Shown: positions 10,983 to 20,163 of the stretch, piece by piece
Layout of the letters: the number at the start of each line of letters is the position of its first letter
Position numbering within the stretch: the first letter of the stretch is position 1
Assembly (NCBI RefSeq): GCF_900106535.1
Contig: NZ_FNOH01000001.1
Coordinates: forward strand, 434,001 to 498,000
Origin: Myxococcus xanthus
GTDB lineage: Bacteria > Myxococcota > Myxococcia > Myxococcales > Myxococcaceae
Length of the DNA stretch: 64,000 nt
Direction: 5' to 3'
Made by a program: the position numbers and the translations under genes
The notes under the pieces: model-generated
What the model saw: only the letters and a program-made list of their open reading frames with translations
Databases searched by the model: none
What the model was told of the DNA's origin: nothing

Positions 10983-12025
10983 CGGTGGTGTCTCCCATTC
11001 GCGTGCTGGTGGTGGATGACTCCGCCTTCGCCCGCAAGGTGCTGCGGCAGGTGCTCTCCAGCGCGGAGGGTTTGGAGGTGGTGGGCGTCGCGCGCGACGG
11101 CCTGGACGCGCTGGAGAAGGTGGCCGAGCTCTCTCCGGACGTGCTCACGCTGGACCTGGTGATGCCGGGCCTGGATGGGCTGGGCGTGCTGCGCGCGCTC
11201 GCCTCCAGTGCCGCCGCGCCCCGCGTGGTGGTGGTGAGCAGCGCGGGCGAGGAGAGCGAGCTGGCGGTGGCCGCGCTCCAGGCCGGCGCGGTGGAGCTGG
11301 TGAACAAGCCCACCGCGCTCGCCACCGAGCGGCTGTATGAGCTGGGCGGCGAGCTGGTGGCGAAGGTCCGCACGGCCGCGGGCGCGGTGGCTCGCGCGCC
11401 GCCGGAGCCGGCACCGTCGCCGGAAGCCACCTCCGCGCCGGTGGCTCGCGCGGCCGCGAAGAGCCTGGTGGTGGTGGGCACCTCCACCGGCGGGCCGCAG
11501 GCGCTCACCCGCCTGCTGTCCGAGCTGCCCGTGGACTTCCCCGCGCCGCTGGCGCTCGCGCTCCACATCCCCACGGGCTACACGGAGGCGGTGGCCCGGC
11601 GCCTGAACGCGCACTGCGCGCTGGAGGTGTTCGAAGCGGTGGACGGGCTGGAGCTGCGGCCCGGCCGCGTGGTGTTGGCGCGCTCCGGGCAGCACCTCAA
11701 GCTGGAGCGCCATGGGCCGGTGACGCTCGCTCGGCTGGACCGGCAGCCGCTGCGCACGGCGCACCACCCCAGCGTGGACGTCCTCTTCGAAAGCGCCGCG
11801 CGAAGCTGGGGCTCGGACGTGGTGGGCCTGGTGCTCACTGGCATGGGTGACGACGGCGTCGCGGGCGCCCGGGCCATCCGCGAGGCCGGAGGCACCGTCC
11901 TCACGGAGAGCGAGTCCTCCTGCGTGGTGTACGGCATGCCGCGCGCCGTGAAGGAAGCAGGGCTGGCCACCGACAGCGCTCCGCTGGAGGGCATGCTGGC
12001 GCTGCTGCGGCGTCATGTGCGCTGA
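10979..12025 (+). CDS. cheB7: Chemotaxis response regulator methylesterase CheB
   Basis: Receptor methylesterase/deamidase of 348 residues. The N-terminal receiver has 'VVDDSAFARK', the phospho-acceptor in 'LTLDLVMPGLDG' and the conserved Lys in 'VNKP'. An Ala/Pro-rich linker (about 130-160) leads to the esterase domain with the catalytic Ser in 'GTSTGGPQAL', His in 'LHIPTGY' and Asp in 'LTGMGDDG'. It is the last of the overlapping signalling genes, and the desaturase gene starts 57 bp downstream on the same strand. Confidence 0.95.
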   Translation: MTVVSPIRVLVVDDSAFARKVLRQVLSSAEGLEVVGVARDGLDALEKVAELSPDVLTLDLVMPGLDGLGVLRALASSAAAPRVVVVSSAGEESELAVAALQAGAVELVNKPTALATERLYELGGELVAKVRTAAGAVARAPPEPAPSPEATSAPVARAAAKSLVVVGTSTGGPQALTRLLSELPVDFPAPLALALHIPTGYTEAVARRLNAHCALEVFEAVDGLELRPGRVVLARSGQHLKLERHGPVTLARLDRQPLRTAHHPSVDVLFESAARSWGSDVVGLVLTGMGDDGVAGARAIREAGGTVLTESESSCVVYGMPRAVKEAGLATDSAPLEGMLALLRRHVR

Positions 12026-12082
12026 AGGCCGACCTTTCTAAAGACGGGTGGGTGATGGTCCCGGAGCGTCGGCTGGGTCAGG

Positions 12083-13057
12083 ATGGCCGGCATGCTCCGA
12101 TACGCCGCTGACCGCCGGACGATGCTGTGGTGTCTGGCCATGCCCGTGGTGGCCCTGTCGATGTACGTGGCCCCCGGGTGGATTCCCTATCTCTGCCCCC
12201 TGGCGTGCTACCTGGCGCTGTCGGCAGGCGTCATCGCGCACAACCACAACCACTGCCCCACCTTCCGCAACCGGAAGCTGAACGAGGCCATGGGCATGTG
12301 GCTGTCGCTCTTCTACGGGTACCCCACCTTCGTGTGGATTCCGACGCACAACCTCAACCACCACAAGTTCGTGAACAAGGCGGGCGACGCCACCATCACC
12401 TGGCGCTACTCGAAGAAGCACAACTTCCTGGTGGCCTTCCTCTTCCCCTTCGTCTCCACGTACTGGCAGCAGGAGCCGACGAAGGCGTTCATCGACAAGG
12501 CGCGTGAGCGCAACCGGCCGCTGTACCGCCAGATTCTCACCCAGTATGCCGTCTGGGGCGGCACGCACGCGGCGCTGCTGGGGCTGGCCATGGCGATGCA
12601 CGGCGTGGCCGGTGGCGCGCGCATCTGGGCGTTCGCCTTCCTGGTACCCGCGCTCTTCTCGCTGTGGACCATCATGTTCTTCAACTACATCCAGCACGTC
12701 CACACGGACCCCTGGAGCGAGCACGACCACAGCCGCAGCTTCACCGGCCGCCTCATCAACTTCTTCCTCTTCAATAACGGCCTCCACGCCGTGCACCATG
12801 AGACGCCGGGCCTGCACTGGAGCCTGCTGCCCCAGGCGCACGCGAAAATCGAGGCCGCCATGGACCCGGCCCTCAAGCCGGTGAGCTTCTTCGCCTGGTG
12901 CTTCCGCTCGTACGTGGTGGCCCCCTTCCTGCCCCGCTTCGGAACGGCGCAGGTGGGACGCGCGCCCTATGAGCCGCCCGCGGGTGTCGCGCTGGACGTG
13001 CGCTTCGGGGACGACCTGCAGGCCGTCGACTCGGGCGTCAATGTCGCCCGCGTCTGA
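12083..13057 (+). CDS. des7: Membrane fatty-acid desaturase (Des7-like)
   Basis: Integral-membrane di-iron desaturase of 324 residues. Three histidine clusters typical of the family are visible: 'AHNHNHCPTF' near residue 53, 'HNLNHHKF' near 90, and 'HAVHHETPG' near 234. Hydrophobic stretches lie around 12-45, 105-125, 160-180 and 190-210. It should introduce a double bond into membrane acyl chains; the exact substrate cannot be read from sequence. It ends the che operon and is followed by a strong terminator. A desaturase of this class, Des7, is part of the Myxococcus Che7 locus. An alternative in-frame ATG lies at 12092. Confidence 0.9.
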   Translation: MAGMLRYAADRRTMLWCLAMPVVALSMYVAPGWIPYLCPLACYLALSAGVIAHNHNHCPTFRNRKLNEAMGMWLSLFYGYPTFVWIPTHNLNHHKFVNKAGDATITWRYSKKHNFLVAFLFPFVSTYWQQEPTKAFIDKARERNRPLYRQILTQYAVWGGTHAALLGLAMAMHGVAGGARIWAFAFLVPALFSLWTIMFFNYIQHVHTDPWSEHDHSRSFTGRLINFFLFNNGLHAVHHETPGLHWSLLPQAHAKIEAAMDPALKPVSFFAWCFRSYVVAPFLPRFGTAQVGRAPYEPPAGVALDVRFGDDLQAVDSGVNVARV

Positions 13058-13076
13058 CGCGCCTTCGTGGCGCCGT

Positions 13077-13120
13077 GGACACCGGCTGCGGCTCCAGTCG
13101 GAGGCTGGTGTCCTTTATTT
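13077..13120 (+). terminator. Rho-independent terminator after des7
   Basis: Starting 20 bp after the desaturase stop, an outer stem GGACACC/GGTGTCC and an inner CTCC/GGAG stem form a hairpin (13077-13113), followed by the T-rich run TTTATTT. This is the clear 3' boundary of the Che7-type operon. Confidence 0.75.
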
Positions 13121-13242
13121 CTCATCTGTCATTGGAATCTGACCCAGGGGGATTTTCTCTGACTGGGCGTTTCTCATACTTCGAAGTCGCAGGATGAGCG
13201 CGGTGGGCGGGCCGGGGGGGACGAAGACAAGGGAGGCTCCGC

Positions 13243-14364
13243 ATGATGACGGCTCCAGGACGCGTGCGTCCTTCACCAGGGCCGGTGGAAGCAACGCCGC
13301 GGGTGCTGTGTGTGGGGGCCACGAGCGAATCCTGGTTGGCGCTGTCACGAGCTCTGCGTCCATTGCGCTGCGTGGCCTTGCAGGTGCCTTCCCTGGAGTC
13401 CGCCTTCCTGGAGGTGCAGCACACGCGGCCTTCCCTGGTGCTGGTGCACTGGCGGCAGTTGGTGGCCGGCGCGGGCATGGGCCTGCGCGCGCTGAGGCTG
13501 CGCCTGGGGGGGGATGGTCCGCCGGTGGTGCTGGTGGCGGAGCCGGAGACGCCCGCCGAGGTGCTCGAGGTGGGCGACGCGGAGGGGGTCGAGGACTGCC
13601 TGCTGTCGCCCCTGCGCACGCACGAGCTGCGCGCGCGGTTGGCGATGCTGGCGGGTGGCGGCGTCCCGGCCGCGTCGGTGCGTGCATCCCGTGTGCGTTC
13701 GCGCCTGCTGCTGCTGGCCGGCGCCAGTGGCCCCCTGGCGTGGAGCGGGCTGGGCGCTCTGCTGGAGGCGTGTGGTCATCGCATCCTCTACAGCGCCACC
13801 GTGGGCGGTGGCGCCGCGCGCGTGGCCGAACAGGGGGAGCGGCCCGACCTGGTGTTGTCTCGGGAAGGCGCGCCAGGTGTGCCCAGGGGCCTGCCCTCGC
13901 CACGGTTGCAGCCGCTGCTGGCGGGGGTGCCGTCGCTTACTCTGGACGCGGACGCGCCGGTGCGTCCGGCCTCGTTGCTGCCCCGCATCCACGCGCTGCT
14001 GGGACGGGAGGACGCCTCGCTGCGTGTCGAGGCTCGGGTGCGATTCTGCTGTCCGGTGTCCTTCGGCGAGTCGGGGCCGCGCGGCGCGGAGTGGCGCTCC
14101 GGCGTGTCCAGCGCGCTGAGCCCTGGGGGCCTCCTGGTGCGCACGCTGGTGCCGGCGAAGGCGGGGACGGCGGTGGAGCTGCACATCCTGCTGCCCACCC
14201 TGGGCGAGCGCCTGGAGACACACGGCGTGGTGGCCTGGGCCCACGCCTACGCGCCTCGCAACGGCGTGTCCCACCCCTACGGCATGGGCGTGCGCTTCCT
14301 GGGCATGGGCCCACCGCGCCTCATGCAATTGCGCCAGTTGTGCCAGGCGGAGGTGCGCCCGTGA
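13243..14364 (+). CDS. Two degenerate receiver domains plus PilZ domain protein
   Basis: Protein of 373 residues. Residues 18-142 and 150-255 each look like receiver folds, but neither shows the DD pocket or a clear phospho-acceptor Asp ('LVLVHW' in the first), so both are probably pseudo-receivers. Residues 262-368 resemble the PilZ-type paralogous domain common in myxobacteria (TIGR02266), with 'SPGGLLVRT' and 'GMGVRFLGM'. The RxxxR arginines that PilZ needs for c-di-GMP are not evident, so nucleotide binding is doubtful. The start is ATG 13243, six bases after the GGGAGG ribosome site. It overlaps the next receiver gene by four bases (GTGA). Confidence 0.8.
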   Translation: MMTAPGRVRPSPGPVEATPRVLCVGATSESWLALSRALRPLRCVALQVPSLESAFLEVQHTRPSLVLVHWRQLVAGAGMGLRALRLRLGGDGPPVVLVAEPETPAEVLEVGDAEGVEDCLLSPLRTHELRARLAMLAGGGVPAASVRASRVRSRLLLLAGASGPLAWSGLGALLEACGHRILYSATVGGGAARVAEQGERPDLVLSREGAPGVPRGLPSPRLQPLLAGVPSLTLDADAPVRPASLLPRIHALLGREDASLRVEARVRFCCPVSFGESGPRGAEWRSGVSSALSPGGLLVRTLVPAKAGTAVELHILLPTLGERLETHGVVAWAHAYAPRNGVSHPYGMGVRFLGMGPPRLMQLRQLCQAEVRP

Positions 14365-14747
14365 CAGCGCAAGGCGCACCGAGGCGCAAGAAGGTCCTGC
14401 TGGTGGATGACTCGGACACCGTCTTGTTGCTCCAGCGGATGCTGCTGGCGGAGCTGGGCCACGACGCCATCGTCGCGCGGGATGGGCTGGAGGCGCTGGC
14501 GCGCGCGGAGCAGGAGCGGCCGGACCTCGTCTTCCTCGACGTGCTGATGCCGCACCTGGACGGGCTGGAGACGTGCCGGCTGCTGCGCGACCGGGAGCCG
14601 ACGCGGCGCACGCCCATCATCCTCTGCAGTGCGCGCGCCGAGGCGCGCAGCGTGCGCGCGTGCTTCAACAGCGGCTGCAACGACTTCGTGGCCAAGCCCT
14701 TCGACGGCGCCGCGCTGGTGGCCCTGCTGCGGCGCTACCTGGATTAG
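14361..14747 (+). CDS. Single-domain response regulator
   Basis: Receiver-only protein of 128 residues with a GTG start at 14361 that overlaps the stop of the PilZ-type gene. The acidic pair is in 'LLVDDSDTV', the phospho-acceptor is Asp60 in 'FLDVLMPHLDG' and the conserved Lys is Lys112 in 'VAKPF'. The frame is also open far upstream, but the coupling overlap and the normal receiver N-terminus decide this start. Its 3' end overlaps the convergent PAS kinase gene by four bases, making that kinase a plausible but unproven partner. Confidence 0.9.
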   Translation: MTAQGAPRRKKVLLVDDSDTVLLLQRMLLAELGHDAIVARDGLEALARAEQERPDLVFLDVLMPHLDGLETCRLLRDREPTRRTPIILCSARAEARSVRACFNSGCNDFVAKPFDGAALVALLRRYLD

Positions 14748-16249
14748 TCGCGCGGGCTTCCGGTGGGAGGCTGGGGCGGTCGGGCCGGCATGGAGCGGCG
14801 CGGCAGCGTCACGGTGAAGGTGGTGCCTTCCGCCTCATCGGAGCGGACCTCGATGGTGCCGCCGTGCGCCTGGACGATTTCCCGGACGATGAAGAGCCCC
14901 AGCCCGTAGCTCATCTTCAGCGTGCGCGAGCTCTGGGGCCCGCCGCGGAAGGGCTCGAAGAGGTGGGGCAGCAGGTTGTCCGGAATGGGGCGGCCGGCGT
15001 TGTGGACCTCCAGCACCACCCGGGTGCGCAGCCCGCGCGCCGTCAGCCGCACCGGCGTCTCCGGCGGGCTGTACTTGAGCGCGTTCTCCACCAGGTTGGA
15101 CGTCACCTGCGCCAGCCGGTCCGGGTCCCACACGCCCTGGGTGTTGCCCTTGGGGTCCACCTCGACGGTGCGCTGGGGGAAGGCCACGCCGAACTCGTGG
15201 GCCACCTTGGCCACCAAATCCTTCAGGTCCACCGGCCGGGGCTCAATGGCCACGCCGCCCATCAGCCGCGTGCGCGTGAAGTCCAGCAGCAGCCGGGTGA
15301 GCCGCTCGATGCGGACCGCCGCGGTGGCGATGCGCTGGCTGGTGCGCTGCGCATCCTCATCGGTGCCGCCCGCGGCGAGCACGCGCGACCAGTTCATGAT
15401 GGCGCCCAGCGGGCTGCGGATGTCATGGGTGACGATGCCCATGAGCTGCTCCTGGAACTCGGAGTGCCGCCGGGTCTCCTCTTCCGCCCACTTGCGCTGG
15501 GTGATGTCGCGGCTGATGCCGAACAGGCCGAACACCTTGCCCTCGGCGTCACGCAGCACGCCCTTGGTGGACAGCCACACGCGCGGCCCGTCCACGCCCG
15601 GCTGCGCGTCCTCGTAGGTGACGGTGCGGCCGAAGGCGAACACCTCGCGGTCGTTCGCCGCGTTGGTGCGCGCCACCGCCGGGTCGAACAGCTCGAGGTC
15701 CGTGCGTCCCACCACGTCCTCGGCGCGGTAGCCCACGGCCTTCGCGCCCGCCGCGTTCATCATCGTGAAGCGGCCGTCCAGGTCCTTCGTGTAGACGGCG
15801 TCCGTGGTGCCTTCGAGGATGGCGCGGAACACCTCGCCGTTGCGGCGCAGCGCCTCGCGCCCCTTGCGCTCCTCGGTGATGTCACGGCAGTGCACCAGCA
15901 GGCCGCCCTCCACCGGGCGCACGCGCACGTCGAGGCAGGTCTCCGCTTCCGGCCAGGCGTGCTCGTAGCGGACGGAGGGCTGCTCGGAGACGGGCTGTTC
16001 GAAGTGCAGGTGACGGCTCAGCTCCAGCAGCTCCGGGCACACCCGGCGCACGTCGTCCTGCAGCCGCGCCGCGCCGCCGAGCAGCCGGGCCATGTCTGGA
16101 TTCACGTACGCCAGACACCACCGCGCATCGAGCAGGAAGAAGGCGTCCGGGAGCGCCTCCAGGAGCGTCTGCAGCAGCTCGGGGGAGGGTGCCTCGGCGG
16201 AAGGCTCGGCCAGGGGACGCTGGCGCTTCTTGGCGGGGGTGGGGGGCAT
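14744..16249 (-). CDS. PAS-PAS sensor histidine kinase
   Basis: Soluble kinase of 501 residues. PAS domain 1 covers about 22-130 and PAS domain 2 about 150-270, the second ending in 'GISRDITQRKWAEEE'. The phosphoacceptor His is in 'GIVTHDIRSPLG' and the ATPase domain has 'NLVENALKYS', 'SYGLGLFIVREIV' and 'GTTFTVTLP'. A Lys/Arg/Pro-rich N-terminal tail precedes PAS 1. No receiver is attached; the convergent single-domain receiver overlaps its end by four bases. Confidence 0.92.
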   Translation of the reverse strand: MPPTPAKKRQRPLAEPSAEAPSPELLQTLLEALPDAFFLLDARWCLAYVNPDMARLLGGAARLQDDVRRVCPELLELSRHLHFEQPVSEQPSVRYEHAWPEAETCLDVRVRPVEGGLLVHCRDITEERKGREALRRNGEVFRAILEGTTDAVYTKDLDGRFTMMNAAGAKAVGYRAEDVVGRTDLELFDPAVARTNAANDREVFAFGRTVTYEDAQPGVDGPRVWLSTKGVLRDAEGKVFGLFGISRDITQRKWAEEETRRHSEFQEQLMGIVTHDIRSPLGAIMNWSRVLAAGGTDEDAQRTSQRIATAAVRIERLTRLLLDFTRTRLMGGVAIEPRPVDLKDLVAKVAHEFGVAFPQRTVEVDPKGNTQGVWDPDRLAQVTSNLVENALKYSPPETPVRLTARGLRTRVVLEVHNAGRPIPDNLLPHLFEPFRGGPQSSRTLKMSYGLGLFIVREIVQAHGGTIEVRSDEAEGTTFTVTLPRRSMPARPPQPPTGSPRD

Positions 16250-16374
16250 GCCTCTTCGGTTTCAGCGGTGGGGATGGAACCATACCCCGCTCTCCGCCCC
16301 GCGCGATGCCAGGCAGGCATCAGCGCACGGCGTGTCGCCCCCGTTGCCTGGAAGGGAGGCGGCCACCGCCTCCA

Positions 16375-16419
16375 GGGTGCATCCGTGACAGAGGAATGCG
16401 ACCCGGGTGGATGCAACCC
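16375..16419. terminator. Long-loop inverted repeat, possible terminator
   Basis: GGGTGCATCC (16375-16384) pairs with GGATGCAACCC (16409-16419) with one bulged A and a 24-base loop. It lies between the 3' end of the antiporter gene and the 5' end of the PAS kinase. There is no T-run. It could stop antiporter transcripts or act in the kinase leader. Confidence 0.35.
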
Positions 16420-16486
16420 AGGGTGAAACAAGAATTTCAGGAAGTCACTTTCGAGGGAGGCTGGAGAAAGTCAGGCAGGCGGTGGC

Positions 16487-18274
16487 TCACGCGGTTCTGT
16501 CGGGGTGCTCCGCTTCGTCCTTCTCGAAGAGGCTCTCCAGCTCTTTGCGGGCTTTGTCGGCCAACTCCACGAGCTTTTGCTCGTCGCGGTGGAACCGGGC
16601 CGTCTCGCGCAGGAGGCGCTCGTCGTGTTCCATCATCCGTTCCTGGGCGCGCCGGCTCTCCGAATACGTGAGGCCCAGCTCCTGGAGGACCCCGGCGCCC
16701 ATCTCCAGGCTGTCGAGGAACGTCTCACGCATCACCCGTTCGATTCCCATGTCCAGCAGCTCGTAGGCATGCACGCGGTTGCGCGCGCGGGCGAACAAGG
16801 TGAGGTGGGGGAAGTGTTGCTGCACGGCCCGCGCGGTGCGCAGCGACGCCTCGATGTCATCGATGGCCAGCACGAACACCTTCGCCTTGTCCGCGCGGGC
16901 CGCGCGCAGCAGGTCCAGACGTGAGGCGTCTCCGTAGAAGACCTGGCTGCCGAAGCGCTTCATGAAGTCAATCTGCTCCGGGCTGGCGTCAATCGCGGTG
17001 AAGCCGATGCGCTTGGCGCGCAGCAGGCGGCCCACCACCTGCCCCACGCGGCCGAAGCCGGCGATGATGACGGGGTTATCCTCCGTGGGCGCCACGTCGA
17101 ACTCGCGCCCCGAGGCCTTCGGCTTGAAGCGCGGGCGCACCCAGCGCTCGTGAGCAGCATACAGCACCGGCGTGGTGGCCATGGACAGGCCCACCACCAC
17201 CACGAGCAGCTCCGACAGCGAGCGCTCCATGACGTGCTGGGCGGTGGCGAGCGAGAAGAGCACGAAGGCGAACTCACCGCCCTGGGAGATGACGACGGCC
17301 AGGTCGAGCGCCGGCTCACGCCGCCCCAGGGCCATCCGCCCCAGCCCGTAGAGCACCGCGCCCTTGAGGGCCACCAGCCCCAGCACCAGTCCGAAGACGA
17401 GCAGCGGCTTCTGGAGGATGAGGCTCAGATTCACCGACATGCCCACGCTGATGAAGAACAGGCCCATCAGCAGTCCCTTGAAGGGCGCCAGGTCCGCTTC
17501 CAGCTCGTGGCGGTACTCGGAGTCCGCCAACAGCACGCCCGCGAGGAAGGCCCCCAGCGCCATGGACAAGCCCACTGCGTTGACCACCGACGCGGTGCCC
17601 ACCACCAGCAGCAGCGCGGTGGCGGTGAACAGCTCCTGGCTGTGGGTGGCGGCCACGGCGCGGAACACCGGGCGCACCAGGTAGCGGCCGCTCAGCACCA
17701 CCGCCAGCAGCACGCCCACGTCCTTCAGGAGCAGGAGCCACACCGGCCCCGGGGAGGGCGCGCCGCCGTCTCCCAGCAGCGGCAGCAGGGCCAGCAGCGG
17801 CACCACGGCCAGGTCCTGGAAGAGGAGGATGCCGAAGGCCAGTTGGCCATACGGCGTGGTGAGCCGGTTGCGCTCGGCCAGCAGTTGCAGCGCGAAGGCG
17901 GTGGAGGACAGCGACAGGCCAAAGCCCGTGACGATGGCCGCGCCCCACGTCAGGCTGCACAGCAGGCCCACGCTGGCCAGCAGCGCGCCGGTGAACAGCA
18001 CCTGCGCGCCGCCCAGGCCGAAGACGGAGCGGCGCAGCGCCCACAGCCGGCTGGGCTGCAGCTCCAGTCCGATGACGAACAGCAGCAGCACCACGCCCAG
18101 CTCCGCCACGTGGAAGATGTGCTCCACGTCGCTGATGAGCTTCAGTCCCCAGGGGCCGATGACCGCGCCCGCCGCCAGGTAGCCCAGCACGGAGCCCAGT
18201 CCGAGCCGCCGCGAGAGAGGAACCGCCAGCACCGCCGCCGCGAGGAACACGAGCGCCTGCTGCAGGAAGGACAT
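16487..18274 (-). CDS. Kef-type monovalent cation/proton antiporter
   Basis: Integral-membrane transporter of 595 residues. Residues 1-385 form about 12 hydrophobic segments of the Na/H-exchanger fold of the CPA2 family, with 'GLGSVLGYLAAGAVIGP' near the start. Residues about 410-530 are an RCK/TrkA-N nucleotide-binding domain with 'VIIAGFGRVGQVVGRLL' and an Asp (in 'AIDASPEQ') at the second strand end. The C-terminus is a charged coiled coil. This is the KefB/KefC layout for potassium efflux gated by cytosolic ligand, but the ion is inferred. The ATG at 18274 begins the hydrophobic N-terminus. It lies 64 bp downstream of the PAS-GAF kinase on the same strand. Confidence 0.92.
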   Translation of the reverse strand: MSFLQQALVFLAAAVLAVPLSRRLGLGSVLGYLAAGAVIGPWGLKLISDVEHIFHVAELGVVLLLFVIGLELQPSRLWALRRSVFGLGGAQVLFTGALLASVGLLCSLTWGAAIVTGFGLSLSSTAFALQLLAERNRLTTPYGQLAFGILLFQDLAVVPLLALLPLLGDGGAPSPGPVWLLLLKDVGVLLAVVLSGRYLVRPVFRAVAATHSQELFTATALLLVVGTASVVNAVGLSMALGAFLAGVLLADSEYRHELEADLAPFKGLLMGLFFISVGMSVNLSLILQKPLLVFGLVLGLVALKGAVLYGLGRMALGRREPALDLAVVISQGGEFAFVLFSLATAQHVMERSLSELLVVVVGLSMATTPVLYAAHERWVRPRFKPKASGREFDVAPTEDNPVIIAGFGRVGQVVGRLLRAKRIGFTAIDASPEQIDFMKRFGSQVFYGDASRLDLLRAARADKAKVFVLAIDDIEASLRTARAVQQHFPHLTLFARARNRVHAYELLDMGIERVMRETFLDSLEMGAGVLQELGLTYSESRRAQERMMEHDERLLRETARFHRDEQKLVELADKARKELESLFEKDEAEHPDRTA

Positions 18275-18338
18275 GCGGCTTCCTTGCACGGACGTCCGGG
18301 GGCGGCAATTCGGCGCGGGCGCGGGGGGCCCCGCGGTC

Positions 18339-20081
18339 TCAGGCGTCCGTGGCCCTGCGTGCGAGCGGCGGGTGTACAGCGTGGGACGCCGAGGCACCCG
18401 CGGAGGGCAGGGTGAAGGTGAACACACTGCCTTCGCCCAGGGTGCTCTCCGCCTGGATGCCACCGCCGTGGGCTTCGACGAGCCCCTTGGCGATGGCCAG
18501 GCCCAGTCCGGTGCCGCGGCTGGCCGCGTCGCGGGCCTGCCAGTAGCGGTCGAAGATGTGGGGCAGCGCGTCCGGAGTGATGCCGGAGCCGGTGTCGCGC
18601 ACGTGGACGGACACCTCACCGCCGCGCGCCCGGGCGCCCAGCATCAGGTCGCCCCCCGCGGTGGTGAACTTCACCGCGTTGCCCAGCAGGTTGCCCAGCA
18701 CCTGGAGCACCCGCACCTTGTCGCAGCGCACGCGCACGCCCGCGGCGGGGAACTCCACGGACAGGCGCAGGCGCTTGGCCTCCGCCAGCGGGCGGATGGA
18801 GTCCAGCGCCTCGGTGAGCAGCCCCACCACGCCGTGTTCGCCCCACTCCAGCGGCAGGCCGCCCGCCTCCAGCCGGCCCCAGTCGAGCAGGTCGGAGATG
18901 AGGCGGGACATGCGCTCGGTGGCGTCCTGGATGCGGGTGGCCTGCTTGGCCACGCTTTCGCCGCCCGGCTTCGCCCCCGCGCCGCGCAGCAGCAGCGCCG
19001 CGCCCAACTGCACCACGCCCAGCGGGTTCTTCAAGTCGTGCGACACCACGGCCAGCAAATCCTCGCGGGCCCGCGCCGCGCGCCGGGACTCACCCACCAG
19101 CCGCGCGTTGTCGATGGCGAGGCTGGCGCGCAGGCACAGGTCCTCCGCCAGCGCCAGGTCGTCCGGGCCGTAGCGCCGCCCGGAGCCCGAGGACACGAAG
19201 GTGACGGCGCCCAGCGTGTGACCTCGCGCGCGCAGGGGCACAATCATGTACGAGCGCGCCTGGAGCAGCCGCAGCAGCGCGGGGTGCGCGGGCTCCGCCG
19301 CGGCGGCGCGCAGCAGGGAGTCCGTCACCGCCGGCACCAGCTCCGGCTCTCCGGTGCGCAGCACGCGCAAGAGGCCCACGGCGGCGTCGTCCCGCAGCTC
19401 GGTGCGGGTGGGCAGCGCGCCCGAGCGCTCCTGCTGCGTCGGGTCCAGGCACGCCGCCGCCACGCGCGTCACCCAGGGGCCCTGCTCCAGCGCGTCCACC
19501 AGGCACCAGTCCGCCACGTCGGGCACCGCCAGGTGCGCCAGCAGCGTGTACATGCCCTGCGGGTCCGGCGGGTGGGTGAAGAGCGTCGTCATCGCCTGGT
19601 AGAGGAAGGAGCGGCGGCGCTCGGCCTGCTCCACCTCCGCCCGCGCGGCCAGTTCCAGCTCCATGGCGCGGGAGAACACGGCCTCCGCGTCGGTGAGGGG
19701 GCGCGCCGTCACCAGTACGCAGCACGGCCCCCCATCCTCCGAGGGCAGCGGACTGAGCATCAGCGCGTGACGCCGGAGGCCCGTCTGCGTGGCCCAGGGC
19801 GCTTCCAGTTCGCAGGTGTCTTGGATGAGCATCACCCGCGCGCGCGCCGTCTCCAGCCGCGCCAACTCCTCGGGCGGGAAGCCCAGCTCCCCCCAGTGCC
19901 TGCCCACCAACTCCTCGGGGAGCCGACCCACCGTCCTCGCGCCCGCCTGGCTGCACACCAGGACCCGCCCCGTATCATCCAGGACGTAGGACGGGTCGGG
20001 GAGCGCGGCGAAGACAGTGGCGAGGGATGCGGGGAGTCGAGCTGCCATGAATGGGGACTGGCTGGAAGGGGCCCCCATCAT
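18339..20081 (-). CDS. PAS-GAF sensor histidine kinase
   Basis: Soluble kinase of about 580 residues. A PAS domain (about 22-130) is followed by a GAF-type sensor domain (about 165-325). HisKA has the phosphoacceptor in 'AVVSHDLKNPLG'. The ATPase domain has 'NLLGNAVKFT', 'DTGSGIT' and 'GTGLGLAIAKGLVEAHGG'. Starts at 20081 or 20078 (ATGATG) or 20048 are all possible, and none has a good ribosome site. It follows cheB by about 80 bp and precedes the antiporter gene on the same strand, so it may belong to the second che operon. An AT-rich inverted repeat upstream could give it its own promoter. Confidence 0.9.
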   Translation of the reverse strand: MMGAPSSQSPFMAARLPASLATVFAALPDPSYVLDDTGRVLVCSQAGARTVGRLPEELVGRHWGELGFPPEELARLETARARVMLIQDTCELEAPWATQTGLRRHALMLSPLPSEDGGPCCVLVTARPLTDAEAVFSRAMELELAARAEVEQAERRRSFLYQAMTTLFTHPPDPQGMYTLLAHLAVPDVADWCLVDALEQGPWVTRVAAACLDPTQQERSGALPTRTELRDDAAVGLLRVLRTGEPELVPAVTDSLLRAAAAEPAHPALLRLLQARSYMIVPLRARGHTLGAVTFVSSGSGRRYGPDDLALAEDLCLRASLAIDNARLVGESRRAARAREDLLAVVSHDLKNPLGVVQLGAALLLRGAGAKPGGESVAKQATRIQDATERMSRLISDLLDWGRLEAGGLPLEWGEHGVVGLLTEALDSIRPLAEAKRLRLSVEFPAAGVRVRCDKVRVLQVLGNLLGNAVKFTTAGGDLMLGARARGGEVSVHVRDTGSGITPDALPHIFDRYWQARDAASRGTGLGLAIAKGLVEAHGGGIQAESTLGEGSVFTFTLPSAGASASHAVHPPLARRATDA

Positions 20082-20127
20082 GACACCGCCCGGGCGCCGG
20101 ACCATCCCGGCACCGGGAGAATCCTGT

Positions 20128-20143
20128 GGATGTTTTAAAATCC
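20128..20143. promoter_or_regulatory. AT-rich inverted repeat between cheB and kinase gene
   Basis: TTTTAAAA flanked by GGAT and TCC, in a short AT-rich patch between the two - strand genes in otherwise GC-rich DNA. It might be a promoter element or operator for the PAS-GAF kinase. No regulator is known. Confidence 0.25.
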
Positions 20144-20163
20144 AATGTTCTGCCGCGTGTAAC

